Positions 11,729-23,036 of a stretch of DNA of 64,000 bases are shown here, piece after piece. The stretch lies in the NCBI RefSeq assembly GCF_008831285.2, contig NC_045139.1, positions 17,156,354-17,220,353 on the forward strand, written 5' to 3'. The notes beneath the pieces are model-generated. The model saw nothing but the letters and a program-made list of their open reading frames with translations. It had not been told where the DNA came from and ran no database searches. Made by a program: the position numbers and the translations under genes. Every line of letters starts with the position of its first letter. The first letter of the stretch is position 1. This DNA is from Nymphaea colorata (lineage: Eukaryota; Streptophyta; Magnoliopsida; Nymphaeales; Nymphaeaceae).

Positions 11729-13558
11729 GATTTAGTAATAATTATTTACGTAAATGTATTCATCATGACTGAAACTATGTAAATCATATGTTTTGTGCAT
11801 ACAAGATGAAAATTTATAAACTAAAAAAGAATTTGATGGTCGATTATTGAACTTTTGTAGAATGTTAATTACACACTTAAAAAATGCCTCCTTCATATAG
11901 ATATCTTGGTTGCACATTTATATGGTTAATCTTAACAAAGGCTTGTGGAGCCTAATGGCTTCTGTCGTGAAGCAGAAACCCTAGATTTATGAGAGTCTAC
12001 ATGCCTCTTGGTGGGTCCTTGCCTCATGTGGCCTTTGCAGTGGATTGGATATACACTGTCTTTATCTGACTTTGGTTTTCTCTTGAAGAGCTTTCTGCCT
12101 TCCAAATCAGCCTCACCCTTACCTGCCTTTCTTCCTTTTTCAAACTTCAAAGTTTTCATGGAAGAAAGGAGCACTTTCTTCGGCTGTCAGTGGAAAAATG
12201 GACTTATCCAATCCTTTGAAGCGCCGACTGTCAGACGAACCACAGTATTATCCACCAGTTCTTGATAATGAACACTTGGTTTCAAAAGATCATATCTGTC
12301 TTTGCTTTTGTCTTCCCAACTTTTCTTTTGTTGTTTAGATCATAGTGCTTGATTTTTTTTCCTTTCCCCCTTTTTGAGGCAAGACTACAAGCACTAATTC
12401 CGCTTTTTTCTTTTAGGTTTGGTTTAGGGTTGATTGGGAACTGAGTGGGAGACAGTACATCCTGTCAACTAAAGTGTTGTTCACATTATTATTTACACTA
12501 TAAAAAAAAATAGTGCTTATGAGAATCAAACTGACGACCTGACTTTTACCGGTTTGCTTGATCAACCCCTGAACACATCCTTTCATTCTTTTTTCTTCTT
12601 TTCACATTTAAGCAAAGTTGTTTAGTTGTTCAACTCCTAACAAGAGGGTGTGTGTGTGTGTTTGAAGTTTGAAATAGCTTAAATTCCTTACAACGACGTC
12701 GTTGTAGTTCGATTATACTTACGTTTTTACTTACTGTCACTAAAATTTTCACCCACACCTTCTACATTTGATGGTTACCATTTCCGTCAGTGATACTGAT
12801 ACCGATGGCTTTTCCCTCTATATTGACGTTTTCCACCCATCAGTAAAACTTATCCTTTTTTTTGTAGTGGTTGCTGTTATGGCATTTTATCGACAATGAA
12901 ATACCATAATATCGAAGAAGCTGCCTTCAGGATAAAAAAGACAAACCCATTGTTGGGACAAAAAAATAGAAACAAAAGGTTATAATACAAAAGACTAAAA
13001 TGCCCCTCACACAGTTACCCAAAAAAAAGTTCTACTCATGTACTTTACGGCCCAATGTCTTTATTTCTGTCCCTTTTGATGGTGGAAGTGAGCAAGAAGA
13101 GGATTAGGATGGTGCTGCACCCCTTTCACTTTGATGTAACTTTTGAGAGAGATAAGATCTAGAAATTACTGGCCATATGCACCTCAGCTTGATCTTTAAC
13201 ATTTCTCACTTGTTCATCCAATGCTTTTCTAGTGCAAGAAGGTCACCACCTTACGTGGATCTGAATTTGGATCCTAATTTTTAAGAAAAACCTCTTTCCT
13301 CTCATTCCATGTTATCAGTAAACATGCATTTTGAGGTCTGGAGTTTATCTTTATATGGCTAGTGGTTTGGATTTAGAACTTCAAAGGGGCATCTGTTTGC
13401 TTCATATCTAAGACGCAAAGTGATTTGAGATCCTCAGTGATCCCAGATCCGATGATCTGAGGTCCGACCGCCCTCCATCCGACCTTAAAGTCTCATGTTT
13501 AGCAACATACTTAGGATCTCGAACTCCCATTTTTACTTAGTGTTGAAGTCCAGTGTTT
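11570..13558. repeat. Duplicated block B (first copy) with gene-like fragment
   Basis: Colinear with 28,499-30,480, from CCCAAATACTCTATAAATGA to GTTGAAGTCCAGTGTTTGTC. It is inserted between the two A blocks. A short frame at about 12,140-12,290 reads like a captured exon (KMDLSNPLKRRLSDEP, then QYYPPVLDNEHLVSKDH), which I could not assign. This copy has about 150 extra bases near 11,981-12,140 compared with the other copy. It may be a non-autonomous transposon, but no terminal repeats or target-site duplication were established. Confidence 0.8.
11669..11729. repeat. Compound (CA)n-(TA)n microsatellite in block B
   Basis: Interrupted CA repeats followed by six or seven TA units. The equivalent site in the second B copy carries only TA repeats. 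Confidence 0.95.
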
Positions 13559-13560
13559 GT

Positions 13561-15712
13561 CTACTTATTCAGTGGTCTCATTATTTTACATAAACGGCAT
13601 ATTGTCGATAAAGGAAATTGTAACCAGAAGACTTTTGTCCAAGACATCTTATCCATGTTAGAAACAGTAAGCTTTGATGATACTTGATTCATATTTTAAC
13701 CCATTAGTCTATCTATATATATCAACGTACAGGTGTTTGTTTGCGTAAATTTAGGCAACAAATATTCTGCTTAAACTCGCATACATGGTCACATTTGTTT
13801 ATGGTATTAACATATTAGTATGTTTGACCACTTGTAGTCCGGTACTAATATTCCAACCTTTTTGGTCAAAAGGTCAACTCGTATCTTAAGTGAAAGCGTT
13901 GAAAAGATCGTGGTGAATAAACGAGTAAACGAGTGGTTAATAATATCTGTGGTGAACAATATTTGGATTGATAGATTTACTTGAACTAATAGACCCTGAG
14001 AGGTGGTAGTGTATTGGGCGGCAAGGTAGTCCACCTCATATAGGAACTCGTGTTCGAATCTTAGAGTGGTAACTACCACGTCCCAATGCACTCTTCTTGT
14101 GAACCCTAAAGGGCCTGAAGCATACCGTATGAATCCAAGGGAGATGACAAAGAGGGCAGGGGGCCAATGGTCTCTCTTAAGAGCGGTGGAATGAACTACT
14201 TACCCTTCAAAAAGGAAAAAAAAATACATGAACCAATAGTCTACCATCTCTCTCCCTTAGTGGGTGTGAAGAAAAGACTTGTTGGCTAAAAGGGTAGTCT
14301 CACTTTGTCCTATCAGGTGTTGGGGAGCCATTTTCAAGTTTACAGTAGAAAAAACAAAATCAACACCCATATATGGGACTTTTTGTGGGGTTCTTCCGAT
14401 GACTCGAAAGGGAGACACCTGATTGCTTGGAAAACTATTTGTCGGCCCCGTGATGAAGGAGGATTGGTATTTTGAGGACGCATGCTGTGAGCACTACTTC
14501 AAGATCACTCATTGCTCTCCATCGTTGCAAGAGGGAGAAGATTCGACAAAATTTGTCCATGATTTGGGCCGAATTTTAACACGGAATATTGTAGTGGTGG
14601 TTCTCCTTCATATTATGAGATGTTGGCAAATGTGCTTTTTAATATAGCTGACATGAACTTCCTACTAGTGTTAGGTAGACTGGGTCGTTTTCTTGAAGGC
14701 AAGATCGGCTTTTTTGCTGGGTTAGCTAACAGAACAGTAGACTTACCATTCTCCAAACCAACCCTTCTATAGATACTGTTGCTTTGCTGTTCAAACTTGT
14801 ACATCACCAGTTAGGTTACTGGTTTTTTATTCCCCTTTTATATGGCAATTTTTGTCATTATCTTGTTTAATAAATGGTAGGAGGCCAAGCCTCTAGCACG
14901 GGGGTTGTCCTAGAAACTATACACACTACGCCTGCACACTTTATATACAAGCAGAGGAAGGGCGGAGCCAGAAAAAAATTTCTGGAGGGACACTGTTTCA
15001 ATAGTTTATATAGCCTAAGGGGCACTCATATAAATAAAAAAGCAAATATTTGAAACCATCAATGTAAAAATAATGAAATATTGAGTGGCTGATTCGGGCA
15101 ACTGCCCACACTAGCCTATATGGGGTGCAGTGGCGAAGCATGGGGCCATGACCTGCCCTTTAAATTGAGAATAAAGGAATTTACATTTTAATATCATAAG
15201 AAATTTTAACTTGTCCCCTTTAGAAATTTTAGAAAAACCAAATGGGCTCTTGTAAATATTTCAACACTTACAATTTGCCCCTTCTTATATAGGCCTCATG
15301 TCATAAGACTATTTAGGGGACATTTGGATGATACCTCAAATTCAAGTTTCGGAAGTGAAACTTGCTTTTGCTTCTAAAACTAGGTTTTTGGAGTGCTTAT
15401 ATGCCATCAAATCTGGGTTTAAGTGACGCATAGTATTGACAAAACCTAGTTCTATGAAATGAAGTGAACAACCTGACCTGACCTCTCTCGAGTTATTCAC
15501 AAAAAACTAACGGGTTTATGTCATCTAAACAAATAAACCAAGTTTTCAAGTCTCATAAAAAAATTTGGTTTGCATAAAACCAAGTTTTCACAAAATTGGG
15601 TTAGATGAGGGTGCCATTCAAATACTTCGGTAGTTCTGTGAAAATCACGTTTTTGAACGGGTTTTGAAAACTTCATTTATGTGTTTAGGTGACATACTGC
15701 ATTTTGGGAGGG
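13561..15712. repeat. Duplicated block A (second copy)
   Basis: Same order as 9058-11,505. The internal LINE part is shorter because of deletions. It starts directly where block B ends. Confidence 0.85.
14270..14640 (+). pseudogene. LINE ORF2 fragment, second copy
   Basis: Reads KINTHIWDFLWGSSDDSKGR and then HLIAWKTICRPRDEGGLVF followed by a stop. The INTHIWDFLWGSS...K...AWKTICRPRDEGGL pattern is the C-terminal (thumb) region of plant L1-type reverse transcriptases. This copy keeps the FLWG part that the first copy has lost, while the upstream LTRLTKDLL part is mostly gone. It is not functional. Confidence 0.78.
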
Positions 15713-16200
15713 GTACAGGGGCTCCGTGGATTATGTGCAGACAGGATGATGCACCAGTCCAATGGTAACTTGGTAGGTGTCCTTGCAATTACTTGCTATT
15801 TATATGTCAAATTATTTAGTTTGCAGTCGTATGTGTGTGCGTACGTGTGCGTGTTTGTGCATGTGATCCAGAGTTTTGCTTTGAGAATTAAGGTTTTTGT
15901 TCGTTTCTCACCAATTACTTTCATTTGTATGTTATAACAGTTCAAGTGTATATCAGTCTTGAGCTTTTCCAGAGACATTCCATCAAGTTTCTTCGGCAGC
16001 CTCAAGTGACTGAAGACTCAGTAAATTTTGTGATTATGAAGTACGATAATTGATGCATTGAAGGCTTCGGACTATATAGTTTTTTGCAAACTTAGTAAAT
16101 TTAATGGAAACTTATTGGGGCAGTCTATGGGGTGGCTCACCCTTTATGCTTTGGGCGTTTTTTTTTTTCAAAAAAAAAAAAACATTGGTAATTAACTTCC
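15713..16200. other. Intergenic, no gene seen
   Basis: AT-rich sequence with GT-rich bases near 15,830-15,860 and a T10/A11 inverted homopolymer pair near 16,150-16,180. No conserved frame. Confidence 0.5.
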
Positions 16201-16713
16201 TTGAGGGCTTGGATTATCTCGCTAGCAAGACTTGTCAGCAATTTAAATGTTAATTTTGGATGTCAAATTAGAAAGTCTTTAGATCAGAATGGGTCTTTAA
16301 ATATAAAATTTGGATTCAGAATGAAATCAGATATTGAATTAGAAAGTCGGATTTTAATCGGATTTGAATTAAAAGTCGGATTCAGATTTTAATCGCATTT
16401 TGAATTAAAAATTCGGATTCAGATTTTAATCAGATTTTGAATTTAAAAGTTTGAATAGGATTTCGATTTGGATGTCGGTTTCGGATAGGACCCAGATTTG
16501 GTTCTATAGTCGGATGTGGATTCGGATTCGAAATGAGATTTTGATTTAAAAGTCGGATTCGGATCGGAATCCGATATGGTTTAAAAAATCGGATTCAGAT
16601 ATTATATAGATTTTTTTTTTCATCCGAATTCGAATCCGAAAATATGCATATTCTTAAAATCGGATATGATCAAGAATATATTCGATCCGAATCCAATCCG
16701 TTGACATCCCTAG
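16201..16713. repeat. Degenerate TCGGATT-type repeat region
   Basis: Many imperfect copies of (A)AAAGTCGGATTCGGATTTT-like units run through 16,260-16,620. The complementary ATCCGAATTCGAATCCGA type follows at 16,620-16,700, and the region ends in CCGTTGACATCCCTA. That ending resembles (reverse-complemented) the TAGGGATGTCAACGG ends common on plant hAT-like non-autonomous elements. No matching left terminus or 8-bp target duplication was found. Confidence 0.6.
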
Positions 16714-17157
16714 CAACAAAGAGATAGGCCGGCTTTAGTGAAAATATGAGGTTCCCTTCTTCTTCTTATTCTTATGACCTGACTATTGTCATGGAGATGT
16801 GTTTGATGGCCGGTTTCAATATGTATAACATATGCTTGAAGTATAAAGCTGGTCATCAAATGGAATTGAAGTTCATGAATGGTAAACCCACCTCATGTGC
16901 ACCCTTTTATGCGAAAAGACGGCACCCTGCCCCATCAAACACCCCTTTAGGAAGAGATAAAAAAAAAGAGTAACCTTTCAAGGTGAAAAAATTCACTTCT
17001 TGTTTTGGTTGAGGAAACGAGAACTGCTCAAGATTGTGGAGGATTTACTCCAACATCATTGCAGTTAATATTATCGTTGTTAACATTTTCTCTACATGCT
17101 TATTGATTATATATTATTTTTCTATATGTTATATATGACATTATATGTTATATATCT
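16714..17157. other. Spacer, no gene seen
   Basis: AT-rich. A 75-codon open frame at 16,746-16,973 has no recognisable domain. Confidence 0.45.
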
Positions 17158-18915
17158 AAGTGTCAGCTTGCAATACATAGCAAAACAGTGAAGAAAAATG
17201 AATTCTATTCTATACAAAAGCTTTGAAAGCACCATATTTTAACGTATTCTATTTCCATACAAAGGAAAAAATATCAAACGATTATAGATTATACAAGTGC
17301 CATATTTTAAGAGCTTGTTCATTGTTGATTTCAACCATTACATGCAATATACACTCGGATGCAACTCTACATAAGCTACCACACCAAGCCTGTGATATTG
17401 TTGAAACGACAAGTTGTTCTATTCAATGGCGGATCTGTGCAATTACTCTAATACGTGCAAAAAACAAACATGGTTTTTGATAAAAACCGTTTTAAGTGGA
17501 GAATCTAAGCTGATAAGTGTCGTCTTGTAATACACAGCAAAACCATAAATAAAAGAATACATTCTATTTTTATACAAAGAAAAAATGTATTAAACATTAT
17601 ACCATACGCAAACACTATATTTTATTGCATTATATTTCTATACAAAGAAAAAAGTTTCAAACCATTATAACCCATGCAAGCACTACACTTTAAGAGCGTG
17701 ATCCTCTTTGAAATTCTCTAACCTTTATAGACACGCAATGTGCATTGGGATGTAACTTTGTATAATCTAGCAAACAAACATGTAATATTATTGAAATGAC
17801 AAGCTGCACTACTCAAAGGTGGAGAGACACAATTACTCAAATATTTACAAAAAAGTAAACATAGTAACAAAAATTGTTTCAAGTGCCGAAAATCAGCTGA
17901 TAAGTGTCGGCTTGTAATGCATAGAAAACTGTGAAAAATAAATGCATTCTATTGCAATACAAGAAAAAAAATCAAACAATTACATCTTATTCAAGTGAAT
18001 ATTTTAATGCATTCTATTTAGCTTATATATGCAAATACCATATTTTAAGAGGTCGGTCATGGTTGAAATTCTCCAACCATTATACGCAATGTACATTGGG
18101 ATGCAACTCTATATATGCTAGCAAACTAAATTTGTGGTATTGTTGACAAGTTGCACTACTCAAGGGCAAAAAGGCGTAATTACTTAAATACATGCAAAAA
18201 CCAAACATGGCTTCGATAAAAATGGTTTTAAGTGGCGAACATTGGCTAATAAGTGTCAGCCTGCAATGCATAGCAAAACCGTGATGAACAATGCATTCTG
18301 TTTCTATATAAAGAAAACAAGTATCAAACAATTATAGCTTACCAAAGCACCATATTTTAATGCAATATATTTGCATAAGAAGAAAAAAATGTCAAACGAT
18401 TATAAATCAGGCAAGCACTATATTTTAAGAGGTTGTCCTCATTGAAATTCTATAACTATTATAGACACACAATGTACACTTGAACGCAACTTTGTATAAT
18501 TTTGCAAACCAACGTGTGATATTGTTGGAATGACAAGTTGCACTACTCAAAGTTGAAGTGTGCAATTACTAAAAGATTTGCAAAAAGTAAACATAGTTTT
18601 GATAAAAATGGTTTTTAAGTAGCAAACTTCAGTTGATAAATGTTGGTTTTTACAATCACAGAAAACCATGAAGAATGAATGTCTCCTATTTCTATATAAA
18701 AAAAAAAAGTATCACCATATTTAAACCATTCTATTTCCATACAAATAAAAATGTATCAAACATTTATAGCTTATGCAAGTACCATAAGTGGCTGGAGCCC
18801 TTTGAAATTCTCCAACCATTGTAAACACACAATGTAAACTCAAATTGCAACTCTATATGAGCTAGCAAACCATGCATGTGATATTGTTGTAATGGCAAAA
18901 GTGCACTACTAATAG
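17158..18915. repeat. Five-unit tandem array, dimeric higher-order repeat
   Basis: Units begin with AAGTGTCAGCTTGCAATACA-like sequence at about 17158, 17515, 17902, 18251 and 18638. Unit lengths are therefore about 357, 387, 349 and 387, with a last partial unit of about 278. Short units (1, 3, 5) share GCAACTCTA(C/T)AT(A/G)(A/T)GCTA. Long units (2, 4) share GCAACTTTGTATAAT and AGTAAACATAG. Dimer spacing is about 736-744 bp. There are no open frames of note. Confidence 0.88.
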
Positions 18916-19837
18916 ATTGCAAGTTGCAAACAGGAATAAGTTAAATGATTAATGATGTAAATCAGGTTAGTGTTTAAAAATTCGAGAGGTAATTAGTGAT
19001 TGGTGACTAAGTGACAAACAAGCTGATTTTTTCTGATATGGCTTTGTGTCTGTTGTACTGCATGTTACTTTACGAATGTTTTCCATGTTTTAAAATTCCT
19101 TTGAAAGATGTGATTAATCTATAACATACTTTTTTTTTATTGTCTAGTGAGAATTAATCTGATATGGTTCAATATGCTATCTGGTTGCAAGCCTAATATA
19201 GAATTCTTTCTTAATTTTACTTGTTTGTCCATTTTCCGAGGGTGAACAAGCCAATGGGCTGTGTCAATCTGGTCCCTTGGCAGCCTTCAGCCTTCTTGTG
19301 ATCCAATGTGAAAGTAATCCCAGCCCTTTACATTTGGGTTGAGAGTGTATATAGTTGTGTTTGAGTTAGAAGATTGCAATTTTGCTTTGCAATAAATTAG
19401 AATGAATTTATACATCCTGGTAATTACATGCTTAGTAGTTAGGTCTGTCGGTGTATATCATGACAATTACTGCAAAATGCATTCAGTTAGGCTATATTAG
19501 ACACTAGGTTTAAGATCTAATAGTTTGTCCAGAATATGTACTTGGTGGTATACACTGGTGGTATACAATGCTGGTAGTCTCCTATTCGCATATATCATGC
19601 TTATGATTTTCTTTTGAAAACATTGGTGATGTTACACTTGCAACATCAGGCGTGATTGAAACCTTTTAATGTTCTGGGTTTATGTGATCCTTAATAATTT
19701 GAACAGATTGATAATTCAAAATCTGAATAAGTCTTATTGCAGTTTATGGATACAAAACTCGTGTAAGTGGAACCAGAATATTCGTTTTATAGATGTGCAT
19801 ATTTCATCTGCATGCGTAAATCTTTATATTTGAAAGT
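18916..19837. other. Intergenic, 3' side of the unknown minus-strand gene
   Basis: AT-rich. No conserved frame. Probably includes the 3' UTR of the gene at 19,838-20,683. Confidence 0.5.
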
Positions 19838-20683
19838 CTAGAGCACAGTTATGGTTGTATTAATCTGAAACAAGAGGGACACATTATGATAGGAGGAATA
19901 CATTAGAAAGAGATCCAACTGAGTATTGTTATGTGGATCCAGCTGAACATGGGACTCTAGATCAAGATCCAACTGAACATGGGACTCTAGATCAAGCTTT
20001 TCAGGGAGAGGGATAGCAGCACGAGGTTGGGCTATAATGGTAGTAGGATCTGCAGAAGTTTTAACGTCAACAGGATTTCTCAATACATCATCAGTAGACG
20101 CATCAACCATCTCCTGTTCCCTCTTCTTAGCATCTGTATAATATATAGATATATACACACACATTTTTCCAAGATTAGCTCGTGGAATCTTCATTTAAAA
20201 TAAGGAAAAATAAAATACAGAGCACATTATTGATAAGTCAATCCAACCTTCAGCAGCAGAATCAAGAGGCAATCTATTAGGTCTCTCCTCTGGCGAAGGC
20301 AATGGTTTTGTTTCTTCAATTTCTGTCTCTGCAGTTTTGCTTCTAACAGGACTACCAGTGAACATTCTTGACAAGTGATACGAAGCTTCTGCCACTTCTT
20401 CTTCAGTTTTTGTTACCGGGGTATGGGGACTGTTGTCCTTGGGGATCTGTCCATTGCATTGGCCTGCTTCTGCAAGCAACAATATCATATCCAGACTATC
20501 AAAATACAGCTATGTACCCAATCAAGACATAAGAGGCAAGCCAGTCATACCGACCAGGCTCTGTCTAGATTTCTTTATGCCATTTGAATATCCCATGGGT
20601 GTCAATCTACTTCCATTGGAGCCATTGCATTTCTTCGATTCCGGCAATGGTGGGGAAATAGATTCACGATTGCGCTTGTTCAT
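19838..20683 (-). CDS. Unrecognised three-exon plant protein, N-terminus uncertain
   Basis: Three exons fit together with GT-AG borders and phase-1 introns throughout: 20685-20551, 20469-20248 and 20133-19838. An ATG at 20683, two bases inside the first of these, would start a 216-residue protein, so a 5' UTR intron just upstream (acceptor TTGAATGCAG) is likely. A coding exon further upstream is not excluded. The protein is hydrophilic and probably largely disordered: a basic Ser/Pro/Asn-rich start (MNKRNRESISPPLPESKK), a Thr/Glu-rich middle containing EEEVAEASYHLSRMFTGSP, and an acidic tail with a ten-residue direct repeat (LDLESHVQLD twice). I recognise no domain. The exon 2 acceptor has two in-frame AG choices six bases apart. 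Splicing consistency makes it a likely real gene; its function is unknown. Confidence 0.6.
19936..19995 (-). repeat. 30-bp tandem duplication inside the unknown gene
   Basis: Two adjacent 30-bp units differ at one position, (A/G)CTGAACATGGGACTC in the core. They encode ten residues twice without breaking the frame. Confidence 0.93.
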
Positions 20684-20685
20684 AG

Positions 20686-21560
20686 CTGCATTCAAGTTAC
20701 CACAATGCACATAACTCAACTATTTATTTTATATAAACAAATATCCACTCAGCAAAAAAATAGTACTATAACACGCCTTCTTGACACGCTATCACCCGTG
20801 ATGAATCCGAAACAATCACAGGTTCCAACGGTCATCTCCAATAAATTGTTTCTCCCAGATGTGAAATAGAAATGGTGGTTTAGGAACCCGTTACAGTCGC
20901 AGTGTCATACTTGAGCAAAGACTTTCAAAGAACGCCATGAGTGAATTTATTTTATGCATAAGAAAGAAGAAAACTATTCCAACGGAATAACAGACCTTCC
21001 CAACTTTTGTCTCACACACAAGGACTGGAAATAGCTTTAGAATCTTTTAGTTGAAAGAAAAAGGCTATTTCAATTTTCAAGGGTATTATCGTCACAGAAA
21101 CCAGGCTTATTCGTCTTTCCTTTTTCTTTATCTTGTTCCTTTTCAGCCATTTTTTTGTCAAAGAACGTTCACGTGACGTTATAGACACCTCTGTAATATC
21201 CATATCATCAAGATCTCAGTAGAACACAATACTTCCCGCAACTGGAAAAACAACAGGTTCGCTCCTATCATGCTCCTGGACGACAAACAGACTAAGGAAG
21301 CAGCCATTTCTCTCGAGACTCGACTCACCACGTTGGTTCACCTTTGAAAGAGAGAAGGGGGAAGGGAAGAGCGGCTTCATCACGTGAACACAGGAAAACC
21401 AAGAATGATGAACAAGTACCTCAAAGACCAACAAGTCCAGAAGTTGTACCAGACATAAACAAAATGAAAAAATTGCAGAGCAAGTAAAATCCTGATAAAT
21501 AAGCATCCGTGGCTCGCCAGAATTCCCGGAAAAAACAAATGCCTAGTGATGGAGCACCTC
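20686..21560. other. Upstream region or first intron of the unknown gene
   Basis: No conserved frame. If the first transcribed exon lies in the inverted repeat's left arm, this stretch is a 5' intron of the minus-strand gene. Confidence 0.4.
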
Positions 21561-22294
21561 CAGAACATAAAGAGAGCGAGAAATAAGGAAAAGACGGAAC
21601 TGTCCTTTCCGTGATTATGGATCTTGGCCACCCTCTTGGGTTGCCGGGTGGCCTCTTCTCCCTCAGAAACATCGACCATCTCACTGGCGACAATCTTCTC
21701 CTCCGTGTAGACGTCAGGGCTAGACCCGCCGGCTCTATGAGCATAAGACGCCTCTTTCTTTTTTCTTTCTGCCCCCTCCACCACCACCACCTCTTCCTCT
21801 TGCCACCTTCTGCGTTTCTTCTCTCGGTCTGCAAAATCTACGGACGAAAAGGAGCGAAGGACGGCAGCGAAAGAAGCAAGACAAGAAGGTTAGCTCCGTG
21901 TAGTATATGGCAGATAGGGAGAGAGAAAGCAGAATGTAAAGAGGCAAGTAAAGAGATAACAAAGAGTAACGCAATATCTGCATTCTATCGCAAGTTCGCT
22001 ACGACAGGGTGTTTTATTTTTGTCTGTCTTTTCTTTTTCTTTAGCGAGGGACGCATAAACCCTCTTACAAGACTACCCTCAACTACGTGTTCTGAATGCC
22101 ACTTTTTACGACCTTCTAAGGAGGAGAAGAGAAGGATTGTGCCCTATCTGGCTTGACGTATATAGATGCACAGGCGGTGAAAATGTATATAGAAGCATTC
22201 TCCACTAGTCCAACAAAAAAGAAGACAGCTGTCAACTCTAAAAGTCGTTCAATTGCTGTCCATTAAAAAAGAACAAGCAACCTGTTCATTACAA
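21561..22294. repeat. Left arm of large inverted duplication
   Basis: About 734 bases matching 23,037-23,777 in reverse complement, with scattered differences. The outer edge is CAGAACATAAAG and the inner edge CCTGTTCATTACA. On the minus strand it contains an open stretch encoding VDVSEGEEATRQPKRVAKIH, which could be a first exon or leader of the gene at 19.8-20.7 kb. Confidence 0.92.
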
Positions 22295-23036
22295 TTGCTG
22301 TTCATTACAATTGATGGTGCAACTTTTGTTGATCATTAAAAGTAAGAACTGAGATTAGTTTCAATAGGGCACCTTACCATCCAAAGAAAAGCTATAGGGA
22401 GTCACACCAAACAACTTGGAAGCCTCTGATATGCCATCAACCTGAAACAGGTTCTCTATGGAGAAGCTCTCTTGCTTTTTCAAAAGCTTCCTTAACCCCT
22501 TATATACTTAGAAGAATAACTTCATTGAACTCTAATAGAAGAAGACATTCTGGAAGATGAATAAGAACATGGGATCTCTTAAATAAGATTCTGAAAGTGA
22601 TGGGAACGGTTTGTGGGTTAAATAAGATTCTGAAAGTGATGGGAACGGTTTGTGGGCGAAATGCTTCAGAAAGCTGAAAATAAGAATAGATCCAGAAATT
22701 CGTTAATAGGTCAACACATCAAAATATTTGGGAGTAGTATCTCCTACAGAATAGGCTACATGGACAAGACAGCAGATGCTTTTTAGGAGGGCCCAGAATC
22801 CAGTTCCCTCCTTTTTTGCCTGAAATCGTTGGATTTGGTTCTCTCTTTTTTTTCATTTTGAGGATCAGCATACATAATAAGGCGATGCATGATAAAGACA
22901 AAAACAAACATCGGACAGAACGGACAGAACATATATATACAAAACAAATGTCGAAAAAAGAAAAACATAGTATTTTGTTCTTAAAGTAATCAAACGGTGG
23001 ATAAGAAACATCATTGTTCATTAAGACAGGACTATA
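22295..23036. other. Loop between the inverted arms
   Basis: About 742 bases, nearly the same length as each arm. It contains a 39-bp tandem duplication at 22,581-22,656 and no conserved frame. Confidence 0.8.
22581..22656. repeat. 39-bp tandem duplication
   Basis: AAATAAGATTCTGAAAGTGA followed by TGGGAACGGTTTGTGGG occurs twice in a row, identical over at least 37 bases. Confidence 0.95.

Noticed and set aside
12496-12870. Possible CACTA-like element (CACTATAAAA ... TTTTTGTAGTG) in block B
   Set aside because: The ends fit loosely, but no 3-bp target duplication was found and the second B copy has weaker ends (ACACTATAAAAG, GTAGTAG).
21380-21834. Two overlapping long frames on the minus strand in the left palindrome arm
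   Set aside because: Both begin at non-ATG codons and end in hydrophobic noise. At most a short MVDVSEGEEA-type exon or a leader; not strong enough to add to the gene model.
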